Shown: one piece after another, positions 24,359-31,720 of the stretch
Layout: the number at the start of each line of letters is the position of its first letter
How positions within the stretch are numbered: position 1 is the first letter of the stretch
NCBI GenBank assembly: GCA_963787185.1
Contig: CAWBCC010000014.1
Span: forward strand, 124,001 to 188,000
Length of the DNA stretch: 64,000 nucleotides
Direction of reading: 5' to 3'
From: JAJXZP01 sp963787185
Lineage (GTDB): Bacteria > Spirochaetota > Spirochaetia > Treponematales > Rectinemataceae
Position numbers and translations under genes: made by a program
Notes under the pieces: generated by a model
Seen by the model: only the letters and a program-made list of their open reading frames with translations
Database searches by the model: none
What the model was told of the DNA's origin: nothing

Positions 24359-24940
24359 ACGAAAGTTCTTGTGTAGTTGGCAATATCGGGGCTGATCTGA
24401 GAAATGCCATGTGAACACTGTGAGGAAAAACTTCGGTAGTAGAATTGATGAGAATGCGGGGTTTTTGCGATGACTAGCACGGCGACTTCATGATCGAGCT
24501 CGCTGACAGGCCCTTTTCCAGTTGATGGGCGACCAGGATGAAAGGCCCTCGGCCAGGCCATGGCCCTCCTCGGTACAGAAGTCGATGTACTGTCGTACGT
24601 CGACCTGGTAGGCCCGCACGGTGTCGGATCGCCCGCGTCGAGCCGCCCGACGGGTACGCCGAACTCGCGGGCCCGGTCGAGGTCGATGTCTTCCTCCGGT
24701 CGCTGGAACAGGCCGATCCACAGCGCCGGCACCGAGCGGCGAATCATGAGGGGCGGCGGAACCTCGTCCGTCAATCGCTCGGCACGGCGGCGGGTAAGGA
24801 TTTGTCCACCGCCGAATCCGCCAATTCCATCACGGAACGCCAATGTTTGCCCAACTTGACGAAGGCGCCGCGACTGCTGGTCTTGCTTCGCCCGAAGGGA
24901 CGCGCTAGGATCGATCGAGGGTAAAGGAGCGCGCTCGACG
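24359..24940. other. gene-poor gap with remnants of mobile DNA
   Basis: Apart from the integrase fragment at 24488-24640, I see no supportable gene in this stretch. The first ~120 bases are AT-richer than the surroundings and may be the distal end of the decayed insertion element. The last 50 bases hold a TAGGAT-like -10 box and an AAAGGAG ribosome-binding site for the gene starting at 24941. Confidence 0.5.
24488..24640 (-). pseudogene. fragment of a tyrosine recombinase (integrase) N-terminal domain
   Basis: On the minus strand a short frame reads SDTVRAYQVDVRQYIDFCTE, the characteristic N-terminal SAM-like core-binding domain of phage/plasmid integrases. It is cut off after about 50 residues, with no catalytic Arg/His/Tyr domain. 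It has no start or end of its own and is likely left from an integrated element. The assignment rests on one motif, so confidence is modest. Confidence 0.45.
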
Positions 24941-25999
24941 ATGACCGATACGCAATGGGATCTGCTTCGTTCGGCGGCGGGCGGCCGTGGGCTCACCCCA
25001 GGCTCTCCGGCGGCGGCCTTCATCATCGACAGCCCCTGGCTGCCCGGATGGGCGGGCATTTCCATCCTGGACTATTTCGCCCATGAAGAGCCCTGGTTCG
25101 AAGCGAACCGCGAGGCGGTCGAGGCCTTCCCCGATGCCATCTTCCTTCCCGGCTTCTGGGCGGAATACGGCATGTGCACGGAGCCCTCGGCCTTCGGCGC
25201 GCGCTGCAGTTTCGGCGAAAAAGACTTCCCCTTCGCCCATCCTGTCATGACGAGTATAGATGAAGTCGATCGCCTTCCCGATCCCGACCCGGCATCGGAC
25301 GGCCTCCTACCCTTCGTCCTCAAGAGGCTCGAGTGGGCCCTGCCCCGCATGGAAGCGATCGGACACCGGCCGCGCTTTTCGGTGTCGCGCGGCCCGCTCA
25401 ACGTCGCTTCCTTTCTTCTCGGCACGACCGAGTTTCTGGTGGCCCTGCGGACGGAGCCCGAGCGTTCCCATGCGCTTCTGCGAAAAGTCACCGACTTCCT
25501 GCTCCGCTGGCATCGGCTTCAAAAAGAGCGGTTCCCGAGCATAGACGGCATCATGGCGCTCGACGATATCGTCGGTTTTCTGGGCGAGGAGGACTTCCTC
25601 GAGTTCGGCCTTCCCTACCTCTCCGAGCTGTTCGCCCTCAAGGCGAGCGTCAAGCTCTTCCACAACGACGCGGATTGTCTGTCCTCCGCGAAATACTATC
25701 CGCGCGCCGGCATCAATCTCTACAATCCCGGCATCCAGAGGTCCATAGCCGACATACTCGATTGGACCGAGGGGCGCCTGACCGTCATGGGCTCGATCCC
25801 TCCGCGGGATGTTCTGGCCGCGGGCTCCCCCGCCGATGTCGCCCTGGCTGTCCGCACCCAGACCGCGGCCAATGCCGGCCGCGGCGGCCTCATCCCCTCA
25901 TGCGCCGGCGGCATGCCTCCGGGCGTCGCGACGCCGAACATCCGCTCCTTCCTGGACGCGCTCGCCGCCGGGGAAGCCTCGAAGGGGCGGCCGAAATGA
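24941..25999 (+). CDS. uroporphyrinogen decarboxylase-family (URO-D/MtaA-like) protein
   Basis: A 352-residue protein of the URO-D superfamily, recognised from the TIM-barrel-like blocks PRFSVSRGPLNVASFLLGTTEFLVAL, DDIVGFLGEEDFLEFGLPYLSEL, VKLFHNDADCLSS and INLYNPGIQ. In anaerobes most such proteins are not haem enzymes but cobamide-dependent methyltransferases or relatives (MtaA, CmuA). The HxC-type zinc site of MtaA is not obvious here, so the reaction stays open. ATG 24941 has a good AAAGGAG RBS. It overlaps the next gene by ATGA, so it works together with an acyl-CoA synthetase-like protein, an unusual pairing. Confidence 0.78.
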   Translation: MTDTQWDLLRSAAGGRGLTPGSPAAAFIIDSPWLPGWAGISILDYFAHEEPWFEANREAVEAFPDAIFLPGFWAEYGMCTEPSAFGARCSFGEKDFPFAHPVMTSIDEVDRLPDPDPASDGLLPFVLKRLEWALPRMEAIGHRPRFSVSRGPLNVASFLLGTTEFLVALRTEPERSHALLRKVTDFLLRWHRLQKERFPSIDGIMALDDIVGFLGEEDFLEFGLPYLSELFALKASVKLFHNDADCLSSAKYYPRAGINLYNPGIQRSIADILDWTEGRLTVMGSIPPRDVLAAGSPADVALAVRTQTAANAGRGGLIPSCAGGMPPGVATPNIRSFLDALAAGEASKGRPK

Positions 26000-27819
26000 G
26001 ACGCGTCCCGGTGCCGCCTCCGCTCGTGTGGCCCAACTTCGGCGCCTTCCTGGCCGAGATATCCGAGCGCTACGCCGACCGCGCCGCGCTACGTTACCGC
26101 GCCCGCGGCGAGCGCGCCTTCGAGGTGTGGAGCTACGGCCGCCTCGCGGCCGAGGCCGAGGCCCTGGCGGCTTTCCTGCGCGATCGCGGCCTCGTGCGGG
26201 GCGACCGGGTCGCGCTGTGGTCGGAGAATCGGCCCGAGTGGGCGGCCGCCTACCTCGGCGTCGTCGCCGCGGGCATGGTCGCTGTCCCGATCGACGCGTT
26301 GGCCGACGCCGACGAGGTCGACGCGATACTCGCGACCGCCGAGGCCGAGGCCCTCGTGGTGTCGGCCAAACTCGCCGAAGGCGCGGATCTTTTCGTCCGC
26401 GGCGCTCCCTCGCTCAGGGCCGCTGTCCTCTTGGAGGCTCCGCACACCGCCAGCGGCATACCGGGCGGCGCGAAGGCGGGCGCATCGAAGGCCGAGGGCC
26501 GCTCCGCCGCCCGGATCGCTCTCGGCTCCTGGGAAGAGGCGATCGCCGCCGGGAAGGCCTCGGGAGGCCCTGCCCTTCCCCCGCCCTCGTCCATAGCGCC
26601 CGATTCGATCGCCTCCCTCATCTTCACCTCCGGCACAACGGGAAAGCCTAAGGGCGTCATGCTGAGCCACCGCGGTATCATCGCCAACATCGACGCCGCG
26701 CGGCAGGCCCTCCCCATCGACGAGAACGACGTCTTCATGTGCGTTCTGCCCCTCCACCACACCTACCCCACCACCTGCAGCCTCCTTTCGCCGCTGTCCA
26801 TCGGGGCTTCCGCCACAATATGCGAAAAAGTGGTGGGCAAGGTCATCGTCGACGACGTGCGGGATTCGGGGGGGAGTGTGATGATCGCGGTGCCTCTCCT
26901 CTACGACAAGCTCGCCCAGGCTCTCGTCCAGGGCGTAGCCGCGAGAGCGGCGCCCTTGCGCGCCCTGATCAGCGCCCTGCTGGCCCTTTCACGCCTCGGG
27001 CTCTCTCTCGCTCTGCCCGGCATCGGCGTTTCGCTGCTCTCCTTCGTGCGTGCCAAGACCGGCTTCGGGAGCCTCCGTCTCCTCGTCGCGGGCGGCGGGC
27101 CCTTGAGCGCGGGCACCGCCGCGGTCTACGACGAGTTCGGCTTTTCCATCGTCCAGGGCTACGGCATGAGCGAAAACGGTCCCCTCATCTCGACCAACAG
27201 CCCCGAACGCCGGGATCACCGCTCCGCCGGCTTCCCCGTGCGCCGGACCGAGCTGCGCATAGCCGAAGCGGGCTCCGACGGCGTCGGCGAGATCCAGGTC
27301 CGCTCGCCTTCGCTCATGCTGGGCTACTGGCGCGATCCCGAGGCGAGCGCCGCGGCCTTGACCGCCGACGGCTGGCTTCATACCGGAGACCTCGGATTCG
27401 TCGATCGGCGCGGCTTTGTGTTCATCACGGGCAGGATCAAAAGTATCATCGTCACCTCGGGTGGGAAGAACGTCTATCCCGAGGAGATCGAATCGAAGTT
27501 CGAAAACTCGCGCGTCGTCAAGGAAATACTCGTGCTGGGCAAGCCCGCCGCCGAAGGCAGGCCCGATCTGGCCGAGAACGTCGCGGCCGTAGTCGTGCCG
27601 GACCTCGAGGCCATGGCGGCTGAGCGGGGCGGCGAAGCCGCCGGAGACCGAGAGCTCGTGCGCGCCCTCGTGAAGGAGGAAATCGAGCGCGTCAATCGCT
27701 CCCTTCCCCCATATAAGAAAATAACCGACTTTCTCGTGCGCGAAACCGAGTTCGAGAAAACCTCGTCCAGGAAGATCAAGCGCTTTCTCTATCGAAGCTG
27801 GGCCCGGGCCGCGCGCTGA
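25996..27819 (+). CDS. long-chain acyl-CoA synthetase / AMP-binding ligase
   Basis: A 607-residue ANL-superfamily adenylating enzyme. The P-loop-like A3 motif is LIFTSGTTGKPKGVMLSHRG. A5 is GYGMSENGP, A7 is WLHTGDLGFVDRRGFVFITGR, A8 continues with IKSIIVTSGGKNVYPEE, and the catalytic Lys of A10 is in SSRKIKRF. These match fatty-acyl-CoA synthetases (FadD/LCFA-CoA class): carboxylate plus ATP plus CoA gives acyl-CoA. A Gly/Ala-rich insertion at about 155-190 is unusual. It is coupled by ATGA to the URO-D-like gene, suggesting its acid substrate derives from that reaction (inference). Confidence 0.88.
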   Translation: MRRVPVPPPLVWPNFGAFLAEISERYADRAALRYRARGERAFEVWSYGRLAAEAEALAAFLRDRGLVRGDRVALWSENRPEWAAAYLGVVAAGMVAVPIDALADADEVDAILATAEAEALVVSAKLAEGADLFVRGAPSLRAAVLLEAPHTASGIPGGAKAGASKAEGRSAARIALGSWEEAIAAGKASGGPALPPPSSIAPDSIASLIFTSGTTGKPKGVMLSHRGIIANIDAARQALPIDENDVFMCVLPLHHTYPTTCSLLSPLSIGASATICEKVVGKVIVDDVRDSGGSVMIAVPLLYDKLAQALVQGVAARAAPLRALISALLALSRLGLSLALPGIGVSLLSFVRAKTGFGSLRLLVAGGGPLSAGTAAVYDEFGFSIVQGYGMSENGPLISTNSPERRDHRSAGFPVRRTELRIAEAGSDGVGEIQVRSPSLMLGYWRDPEASAAALTADGWLHTGDLGFVDRRGFVFITGRIKSIIVTSGGKNVYPEEIESKFENSRVVKEILVLGKPAAEGRPDLAENVAAVVVPDLEAMAAERGGEAAGDRELVRALVKEEIERVNRSLPPYKKITDFLVRETEFEKTSSRKIKRFLYRSWARAAR

Positions 27820-27917
27820 GCCTCTCTTGTTACGCTTTTCAAATGGCACGGAAGGGCAGGTCCCGGCGCTGTCCGCTTTTTGTCTCCATATCCGACTGAC
27901 TTCCCTTCCTCCTCTTT

Positions 27918-28028
27918 CTCCATCTGCGCCTCCGTGGCCTGTTGTTCTCCACCTTTTCCCCGCTCCTACGTGCTTCGAAAGCGCAACAGGCTCAGATCTC
28001 CCTCTTAGCTCCGTGCCTCTGTGGTAAA
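27918..28028 (-). repeat. dispersed repeat of the ACCACAGAGGC family, copies 2a and 2b (reverse)
   Basis: Two degenerate reverse copies (TGCGCCTCCGTGGCC near 27925 and CCGTGCCTCTGTGGT near 28011), separated by about 70 bases, fill the gap between the acyl-CoA synthetase and the FliL-like gene. No coding sequence is seen here. Confidence 0.55.
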
Positions 28029-28057
28029 TCTCCATTTCGTCGTTCTCTCGACCCAAG

Positions 28058-28570
28058 CTACTGCACGACGGAGAAGTCGCTCAGCCAGATTTCGTTCACC
28101 TTGCCCAGGGACAGGAGACCGTTGAAGGTATCGCGCAATGCAGCCTTGATGCCGCCCTCGTAGGCCGGCGCCAGCTCGGCGGCAGTGCGCCGCGAGAACC
28201 AGAGCACGGCCGCCTCCTTGAGAGCGGGAGCCTTGCGGATGAGCTCTTCCCTGAAGGCGCGGTCGGAGCCGTCGTAGGGGAATGCGATGGTCGCAATGAC
28301 CACGGCCGGCTTCGCGTCGATCGTCGCCGCGCGCAGAGTGCCTATGTCCGTGAACGTGGCCGGACCGCCCGGGCTCTGCGGCTGGGCCGCGGCTGTCTCC
28401 CTCGCTAGCTTGCGCTGGCGCGAACCCGAAACATAGGCGACCACCGTCCCTGCGACGATGACGAGGGCGAGCACCGCCGCGACCGCGATAAGGGCCCCGA
28501 CCGTCGCGCTCTTCCGCGGAGTTTGCTCGACCCGCTCGTTTCTCGCATGCGGATCGTACTCGTAGATCAT
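28058..28570 (-). CDS. FliL-like flagellar basal-body-associated protein
   Basis: A 170-residue protein with a short cytoplasmic N-terminus, one membrane helix (ATVGALIAVAAVLALVIVAGTVVAY) and a periplasmic domain ending in KVNEIWLSDFSVVQ. The pattern (GTLRAATIDAKPAVVIATIAFPYD, then a stretch of about 65 residues and a C-terminal strand) matches spirochaetal FliL-like proteins. FliL sits at the stator of the flagellar motor and increases torque. ATG 28570 follows a GGGAGG. No other flagellar gene is nearby, so this is a stand-alone copy, and assignment to the motor rests on the family only. Confidence 0.65.
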   Translation of the reverse strand: MIYEYDPHARNERVEQTPRKSATVGALIAVAAVLALVIVAGTVVAYVSGSRQRKLARETAAAQPQSPGGPATFTDIGTLRAATIDAKPAVVIATIAFPYDGSDRAFREELIRKAPALKEAAVLWFSRRTAAELAPAYEGGIKAALRDTFNGLLSLGKVNEIWLSDFSVVQ

Positions 28571-28808
28571 TCGCAACCTCCCTCGACACGGCCGAGAGCC
28601 AGTATCCAAGCGCCCCGGCGAGGAGAGCCCGCGTCCTCGTGCGCGGCGGCCGTTCCTTCCGCGGGTGCATCTGCAGCTGTATGGTACTGGCGAGGAAAGA
28701 ATCTGGCAATCCGTGACACAATATCCCTTCCGGCGCGCGGCCCCCTAGGCAGCGGGAACGGCCGTCCGGGCCTGGCGCCGATATGCCGTCGAGAGTCTGC
28801 ACCAAAAG

Positions 28809-28839
28809 CGAGGGCCCGGAGACGATCTCCGGGCCCTCG
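28809..28839 (-). terminator. intrinsic terminator of the small outer-membrane protein gene
   Basis: A perfect 14-bp GC-rich stem (CGAGGGCCCGGAGA) with a 3-base loop. Read on the minus strand it is followed by a TTTT run (the AAAA at 28804-28807). It lies 27 bases past the stop of the gene at 28866-29273. Confidence 0.85.
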
Positions 28840-28865
28840 TGATCCCTGATCCGAATGGAAGTGGA

Positions 28866-29273
28866 CTACTTCAGGTAGGCGACCACGCCGAGACTCGCTG
28901 TATCGATGTTGAAAGTTCCTATAGTCGAAACGTTCTCTAAGTAATCCGAGGTGTATTCTATCCCCGTGTCGAAATACACTGCAAAATTCGGGGAGAAGCC
29001 ATATTGGAAGTCGGCGAGCGCTTCGATCCCGAAGACCGAGGAGTTCGCAGTCGTCGTGGGAAGCAAGCTGGACGCGGGCGTCGTGGTAGCCGTGCTGAAG
29101 CCGATCGTGGGGCGCAGGGCGAAATTGTCGGTCAAATAATAAATGGCGCCGACGGAATCGGAGCTGGCGCCGACGCTGGCCACAAAGCCGAAATCCTTGG
29201 CCTTGAGAGCATTCTGGGCAAATGCAGCGGCACCCAACGCGATCAGGGCCACGAGAGCAAGGGCCTTTTTCAT
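28866..29273 (-). CDS. small outer-membrane beta-barrel-like protein
   Basis: A 135-residue exported protein. The signal peptide MKKALALVALIALGAAAFA precedes QNALKAKDFG. The mature part has alternating hydrophobic residues and Gly/Ser/Thr turns (FGFVASVGASSDSVGAIYYLTDNFALRPTIGF), as in small OmpA/OmpW-like barrels. At about 115 mature residues it is shorter than the usual eight-strand barrel (about 150-170), so it may be shortened or a minimal barrel. ATG 29273 follows GAAGGAG. Read further upstream, the frame enters the MFS remnant, which is not part of this gene. Confidence 0.65.
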   Translation of the reverse strand: MKKALALVALIALGAAAFAQNALKAKDFGFVASVGASSDSVGAIYYLTDNFALRPTIGFSTATTTPASSLLPTTTANSSVFGIEALADFQYGFSPNFAVYFDTGIEYTSDYLENVSTIGTFNIDTASLGVVAYLK

Positions 29274-29339
29274 ATTCGCTCCTTCTTGAAGATATTTCCG
29301 CCAAGCTACCCATCGGCATTGTCGCAGTAAAGCAGTTTC

Positions 29340-29605
29340 ACCGATTTGTGGTCCAGCTTCGCACAACGTAGAGAGCGAGCCGACGCCGGCCGAACTCTTC
29401 ACCGTGTGCAGGACGATGAGCGGCATGATGGGCACGGCCGTCCCGCTCCCAGGAGAACCGCGGTCATGAGGCGAGCAGGCCCAAGAGAACGGTCCCGCCG
29501 ATCATCGCCCGCAGAAGCATGAGCTTCCGGCCATGGCTGTCCGCGAGACTGCCCCAGATCGGCGCGAAGATGGCGAGAGCCACGGAGGGTCCTGTTTCTA
29601 TAAGT
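29340..29605 (-). pseudogene. remnant of a major facilitator superfamily transporter
   Basis: On the minus strand one frame reads IFAPIWGSLADSHGRKLMLL, the MFS loop 2-3 signature (GxLADxxGRKxxLL). A stop follows at about 29468. A second frame then continues with a segment like a later MFS helix (AGVGSLSTL). Two short pieces in different frames, with most of the ~400-residue protein missing, mean a decayed gene. Confidence 0.6.
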
Positions 29606-29640
29606 AATTACAACATAGAAAATTAAGTCCGTTTCACCCT

Positions 29641-29669
29641 TTGACACACCGAATGCGTGAGACTAGAAT
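29641..29669 (+). promoter_or_regulatory. strong sigma-70 promoter of tnaA
   Basis: TTGACA (29641-29646), 17-bp spacer, TAGAAT (29664-29669). A normal leader with AGGAGG (29685-29690) precedes GTG 29697. Confidence 0.8.
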
Positions 29670-29696
29670 GCAGCCAGTCACTTCAGGAGGAACGCC

Positions 29697-31091
29697 GTGG
29701 ATCTGCCCTTCGCCGAGCCCTACAGGATCAAATCCGTCGAGACCATCCGCCGCACTACGAAGCCGGAGAGAAAGCGTGCGATTGCGACCGCGAGCTACAA
29801 CCTTTTCAATCTGCGGAGCGAGGATGTCTTCGTCGACCTGCTCACCGATTCGGGGACGGGCGCCATGTCCGCCGCGCAGTGGGCCGAAATCATGCTCGGC
29901 GACGAGAGCTATGCCGGAGCGAGCTCCTACTACAAGCTCAAAGAGTCAATCAAGCAAGTCATGGGCTTCGACTGGTTCCTGCCCGCCCACCAGGGACGGG
30001 CGGCCGAAAACGTCCTCATGTCCACCCTGATCGGGCCCGGGAACGAGGGCATGGGCAAGGTCGTTCCGGGCAACACTCATTTCGATACGACGAAGGGGCA
30101 CATAGAGAGCCGCGGAGCCCGCGCCGTGGACTGCACCGTGGACGAAGCTTTCGATCCCGAACTCGAGCGGCCCTTCAAGGGCAATGTCGACCTCGGGAAG
30201 CTCGAAAAGGTATTCAATGAACACCCCCGCGAGGACGTGCCTCTCTGTATCGTCACGGTAACCTGCAATTCTTCGGGCGGCCAGCCCGTCTCCATGGAGA
30301 ACATCAGGGGAATCTCGGCGCTCTGCAGGCGCTGCGGCGTGCCGCTTTTCCTCGACGCGGCGCGCTTCGCCGAGAATGCCTACTTCATAAAGACCCGGGA
30401 GCCGGGATATGCGGACAAAAGCATCCGCGACATCGCGAGAGAGATGTTTTCATACGCCGACGGCTGCACCATGTCGAGCAAGAAGGACGGGATCGTCAAC
30501 ATAGGCGGCCTCATCTGCTTCCGCGACGAGGAGCTCTACCGCAGGACCAGCACCTACAACATAATGTACGAAGGCTTCAACACTTACGGCGGCATGGCTG
30601 GGCGGGATCTGGGCGCACTGTCGGTGGGTCTCCGCGAGGCGACCGAGTTCGACTACCTCCAGGCCAGGATAGGACAGGTCGCGCGGCTCGGATCGAAGCT
30701 CGTGGAGTACGGCATTCCCATCCTGAGGCCTTTCGGCGGCCATGCGATCTTCGTGGACGCCAAGCGATTTCTGCCCAAGGTTCCCAAGGAAGAGTACGTG
30801 GCCCAGACCCTCGGCGTCGAGGTGTACATCGAGGGTGGCGTGCGCGGCGTCGAAGTCGGAACCCTCCTGGCCGACCGCGATCCCGACACGCGCGAAAACC
30901 GCTATCCTTCCCTCGAGCTGCTCCGCCTGGCCATACCGCGCAGGACCTACACGAACGATCACATGGACTACGTCGCCGCAGTCTGCGCCAACGTATTCGA
31001 GCGCCGCGAGAGCATCGCTCGAGGTTACCGCGTCCTGCGCGAATCGGCCATACTCCGTCACTTTACCGTGGAACTCGAGCCGATCGGATGA
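29697..31091 (+). CDS. tnaA: tryptophanase / tyrosine phenol-lyase family beta-eliminating lyase
   Basis: A 464-residue PLP enzyme close to both tryptophanase and tyrosine phenol-lyase: LLTDSGTGAMS, PTHQGR-like PAHQGRAAEN, LDAARFAENAYFIK (PLP-contacting Asp and Arg), SSKKDGIVNIGG (PLP-binding Lys) and YGGMAGRD. The N-terminus (AEPYRIKSVET) is TPL-like. At the position of TPL Arg381, which recognises the phenol, this protein has Val in GVEVGTLL, like tryptophanase. Tryptophanase activity (Trp to indole, pyruvate and ammonia) is therefore slightly favoured, but substrate choice is uncertain. The GTG start has an excellent promoter and RBS. It is followed closely by an OsmC gene. Confidence 0.82.
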   Translation: MDLPFAEPYRIKSVETIRRTTKPERKRAIATASYNLFNLRSEDVFVDLLTDSGTGAMSAAQWAEIMLGDESYAGASSYYKLKESIKQVMGFDWFLPAHQGRAAENVLMSTLIGPGNEGMGKVVPGNTHFDTTKGHIESRGARAVDCTVDEAFDPELERPFKGNVDLGKLEKVFNEHPREDVPLCIVTVTCNSSGGQPVSMENIRGISALCRRCGVPLFLDAARFAENAYFIKTREPGYADKSIRDIAREMFSYADGCTMSSKKDGIVNIGGLICFRDEELYRRTSTYNIMYEGFNTYGGMAGRDLGALSVGLREATEFDYLQARIGQVARLGSKLVEYGIPILRPFGGHAIFVDAKRFLPKVPKEEYVAQTLGVEVYIEGGVRGVEVGTLLADRDPDTRENRYPSLELLRLAIPRRTYTNDHMDYVAAVCANVFERRESIARGYRVLRESAILRHFTVELEPIG

Positions 31092-31110
31092 TATCGCGGA
31101 AGGAGCCGAA

Positions 31111-31527
31111 GTGAAAAACGAGATCACCTGCGCATGGACAGGCAGCATGTCCTTCGAGGCGGACGTCATGGGACGCAGTCTTCGCATGGACGCGTCGAAG
31201 GGCGACGGAGGCGAGGATTCGGGCTTCAGGCCCAAGGTCGCCCTGCTGGCTTCTCTGGCCGGCTGCACGGGCATGGATGTAGTGTCCATCCTCCGCAAAA
31301 TGCGCGAGCCGCTCAGCTGGTTCAACATGACGGTCCAGGGCGAAGTCGCCGAGGAGTTTCCAAAAAGCTATACCGCCTTCCGAATCGTCTACGAGTTCAA
31401 AGCCTCGGACGGCCTCGACCCGAACAATGTGAAGAAGGCGGTGGAGCTTTCGCAGGAGAAGTACTGCGGAGTGAGCGCCACGCTCAAGGCGGCGGGTCCG
31501 ATGAACTGGGAGATCGTCTACCGCTGA
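31111..31527 (+). CDS. OsmC family protein
   Basis: A 138-residue OsmC/Ohr-fold protein with the two conserved Cys (C52 in LAGCTGMDV and C119 in EKYCGVSATL) that form the thiol-peroxidase site, and the central helix SLAGCTGMDVVSILRKM. OsmC proteins reduce organic hydroperoxides, but many members of the YhfA-like subgroup have unknown roles. The start is GTG 31111 with a GGAAGGAG. It is 19 bases after tnaA and almost certainly shares its transcript. Confidence 0.85.
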   Translation: MKNEITCAWTGSMSFEADVMGRSLRMDASKGDGGEDSGFRPKVALLASLAGCTGMDVVSILRKMREPLSWFNMTVQGEVAEEFPKSYTAFRIVYEFKASDGLDPNNVKKAVELSQEKYCGVSATLKAAGPMNWEIVYR

Positions 31528-31600
31528 ATTTCTCCGGCAAACGGGAGAAGTATTATACATGAATGCGGCCGCAGCGCAAGAGCGTCGCAGCCCGGGATAC

Positions 31601-31629
31601 TTGAACCTCAGCTACCTTCTCACTATACT
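31601..31629 (+). promoter_or_regulatory. sigma-70 promoter of the EF-G gene
   Basis: TTGAAC (31601-31606), 17-bp spacer, TATACT (31624-31629). The leader to ATG 31721 is about 85 bases with GGAGAGG upstream of the start. Confidence 0.75.
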
Positions 31630-31720
31630 GCGACCAAGACAGGACTTTTTCAATCAATGGCGGAAAACCGCAGGGCTTTCAATGGAACGCGGAGCCGCAG
31701 CTGGAGAGGTAGTGACCGAC

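Noticed and set aside
29399..29647. 82-residue open frame on the minus strand
   Set aside because: A different frame of the same DNA gives the MFS signature, so this frame is a shadow of the pseudogene.
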